Positions 23,572-24,126 of a DNA stretch of 24,126 nt are shown in pieces (position 1 is the first letter of the stretch; the number at the start of each line of letters is the position of its first letter). The DNA lies in NCBI GenBank assembly GCA_944364005.1, contig CALVVW010000019.1, positions 1 to 24,126 on the forward strand, given 5' to 3'. Under the pieces are notes generated by a model. The model was not told the DNA's origin and ran no database searches. It saw only the letters and a list, made by a program, of their open reading frames with translations. The DNA comes from an uncultured Bacilli bacterium. GTDB taxonomy: Bacteria > Bacillota_I > Bacilli_A > RF39 > UBA660. The position numbers and the translations under genes were made by a program.

Positions 23572-24126
23572 TTATTTCTGACAATGCGGACAATAATAAG
23601 TTCCTCGCCCGCCTACTTTGATTTTTATCGTCTGACTACCACAGATAGGACAATCTCCTACCTTTCCATGAACAGAAAGCTTATTTTGAAAAAGTCCATG
23701 AACACCTTCACTAGAAGTAAAGCTCTTAATCGTAGTACCACCTAGTTTAATAGCATCATGAAGCACCTCTCTAGTATTAGCAATAATAACATCACACTCT
23801 TGTTTAGTAATATTATCTGCCCTACGCAAAGGTGATATATGACTTAAAAACAAAATTTCATCATCATATATATTTCCAATACCAGCAATAATACTTTGAT
23901 CAAGCAAAACAGTTTTAATAGGTAATTTTTTAGAATGAATTTTAGAATATAAATAATCAGCATTTAATAAAGGATCATCATACTCTAGTCCTAACTCACA
24001 TAATGGCTTTTCTGTATATGCACTATCCTTATCTAACAGATACATCTTCCCAAACTTTCTAACATCATGAAATCGAAAACTAATATCATTATCTAAAGTA
24101 AAGAAAACATGTTCATGTTTATTTTT
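23572..24126 (-). CDS. mutM: formamidopyrimidine-DNA glycosylase MutM/Fpg, 5' end outside the window
   Basis: 184 codons visible, about two thirds of the usual 270-280. The gene runs off the window: the frame continues open above the internal Met at 24045, reading KHEHVFFTLDND, then RFHDVRKFGKMYL, which is the normal middle of the family. It removes oxidised purines such as 8-oxoguanine and nicks the abasic site. Visible parts: the helix-two-turn-helix (LLDQSIIAGIGNIYDDEILF), SPLR, GGTTIKSF, and the C-terminal zinc finger CPIC...CPHCQ with 16 residues between Cys pairs and the conserved GRGTYYC. The catalytic N-terminal Pro-Glu lies outside and cannot be checked. MutM rather than endonuclease VIII is favoured by the finger and the DVRKFG motif. 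Confidence 0.93.
   Translation of the reverse strand, partial: KNKHEHVFFTLDNDISFRFHDVRKFGKMYLLDKDSAYTEKPLCELGLEYDDPLLNADYLYSKIHSKKLPIKTVLLDQSIIAGIGNIYDDEILFLSHISPLRRADNITKQECDVIIANTREVLHDAIKLGGTTIKSFTSSEGVHGLFQNKLSVHGKVGDCPICGSQTIKIKVGGRGTYYCPHCQK

Noticed and set aside
23572..24045. Short stand-alone zinc-finger protein starting at the Met at 24045.
   Set aside because: The same frame continues upstream to the window end with MutM-specific sequence, so the Met is internal.
1..24126. Mollicute code with UGA as tryptophan, suggested by the AT-richness.
   Set aside because: The VanW-like gene ends with UGA, tryptophans are encoded by UGG, and complete peptidoglycan genes are present.

Overview
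The window reads as chromosomal DNA of a very AT-rich, low-GC Firmicute with a peptidoglycan wall, most likely an uncultured Bacilli lineage of the RF39/Erysipelotrichia type. That placement is inferred from base composition, strong AAGGAGG-type ribosome binding sites and protein flavour. UGA is used as a stop (the VanW-like gene at 128-1372) and Trp is encoded by UGG, so this is the standard bacterial code, not the Mycoplasma code. No rRNA, tRNA, CRISPR array, insertion sequence or phage gene was seen.

Left part (1-5800): the start of an unidentified gene at the left edge, a membrane-anchored VanW-family protein and MurE (all minus), then a plus-strand arginase. A bidirectional terminator separates the arginase from an unknown 545-aa protein (minus). 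That protein is preceded by a 56-aa gene that may be co-transcribed with it.

Centre (5865-17750, all minus): a division and cell-wall cluster transcribed as murG-murB-divIB-[five tandem polytopic membrane proteins]-ftsA-ftsZ. The five proteins (441-453 aa) are divergent paralogues that look like GT-C fold, lipid-sugar-dependent glycosyltransferases. They fill the slot between divIB and ftsA, which in Bacillus subtilis holds ylxW-ylxX-sbp. They are translationally coupled to divIB and to each other. The array ends in a hairpin terminator whose stem also supplies the -35 box of a separate ftsA-ftsZ promoter. A good promoter sits in front of murG. The sequence therefore suggests two units: a murG-murB-divIB-GT1..GT5 operon and an ftsA-ftsZ operon. 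This array is the most unusual thing in the window.

Right part (17782-24126): a NUDIX hydrolase (minus); divergently tmcAL-gmk (plus), closed by a bidirectional terminator; a small two-gene unit of unknown function with a TTG start (minus); a two-TM protein (plus); a pair of tandem paralogues of unknown function (minus); pyruvate kinase (minus); and the 3' two thirds of mutM/fpg (minus), cut by the window end.

Several start codons were moved downstream from the longest open frame. GTG or TTG codons there lie inside or just before the Shine-Dalgarno sequence, and an ATG follows at proper spacing.
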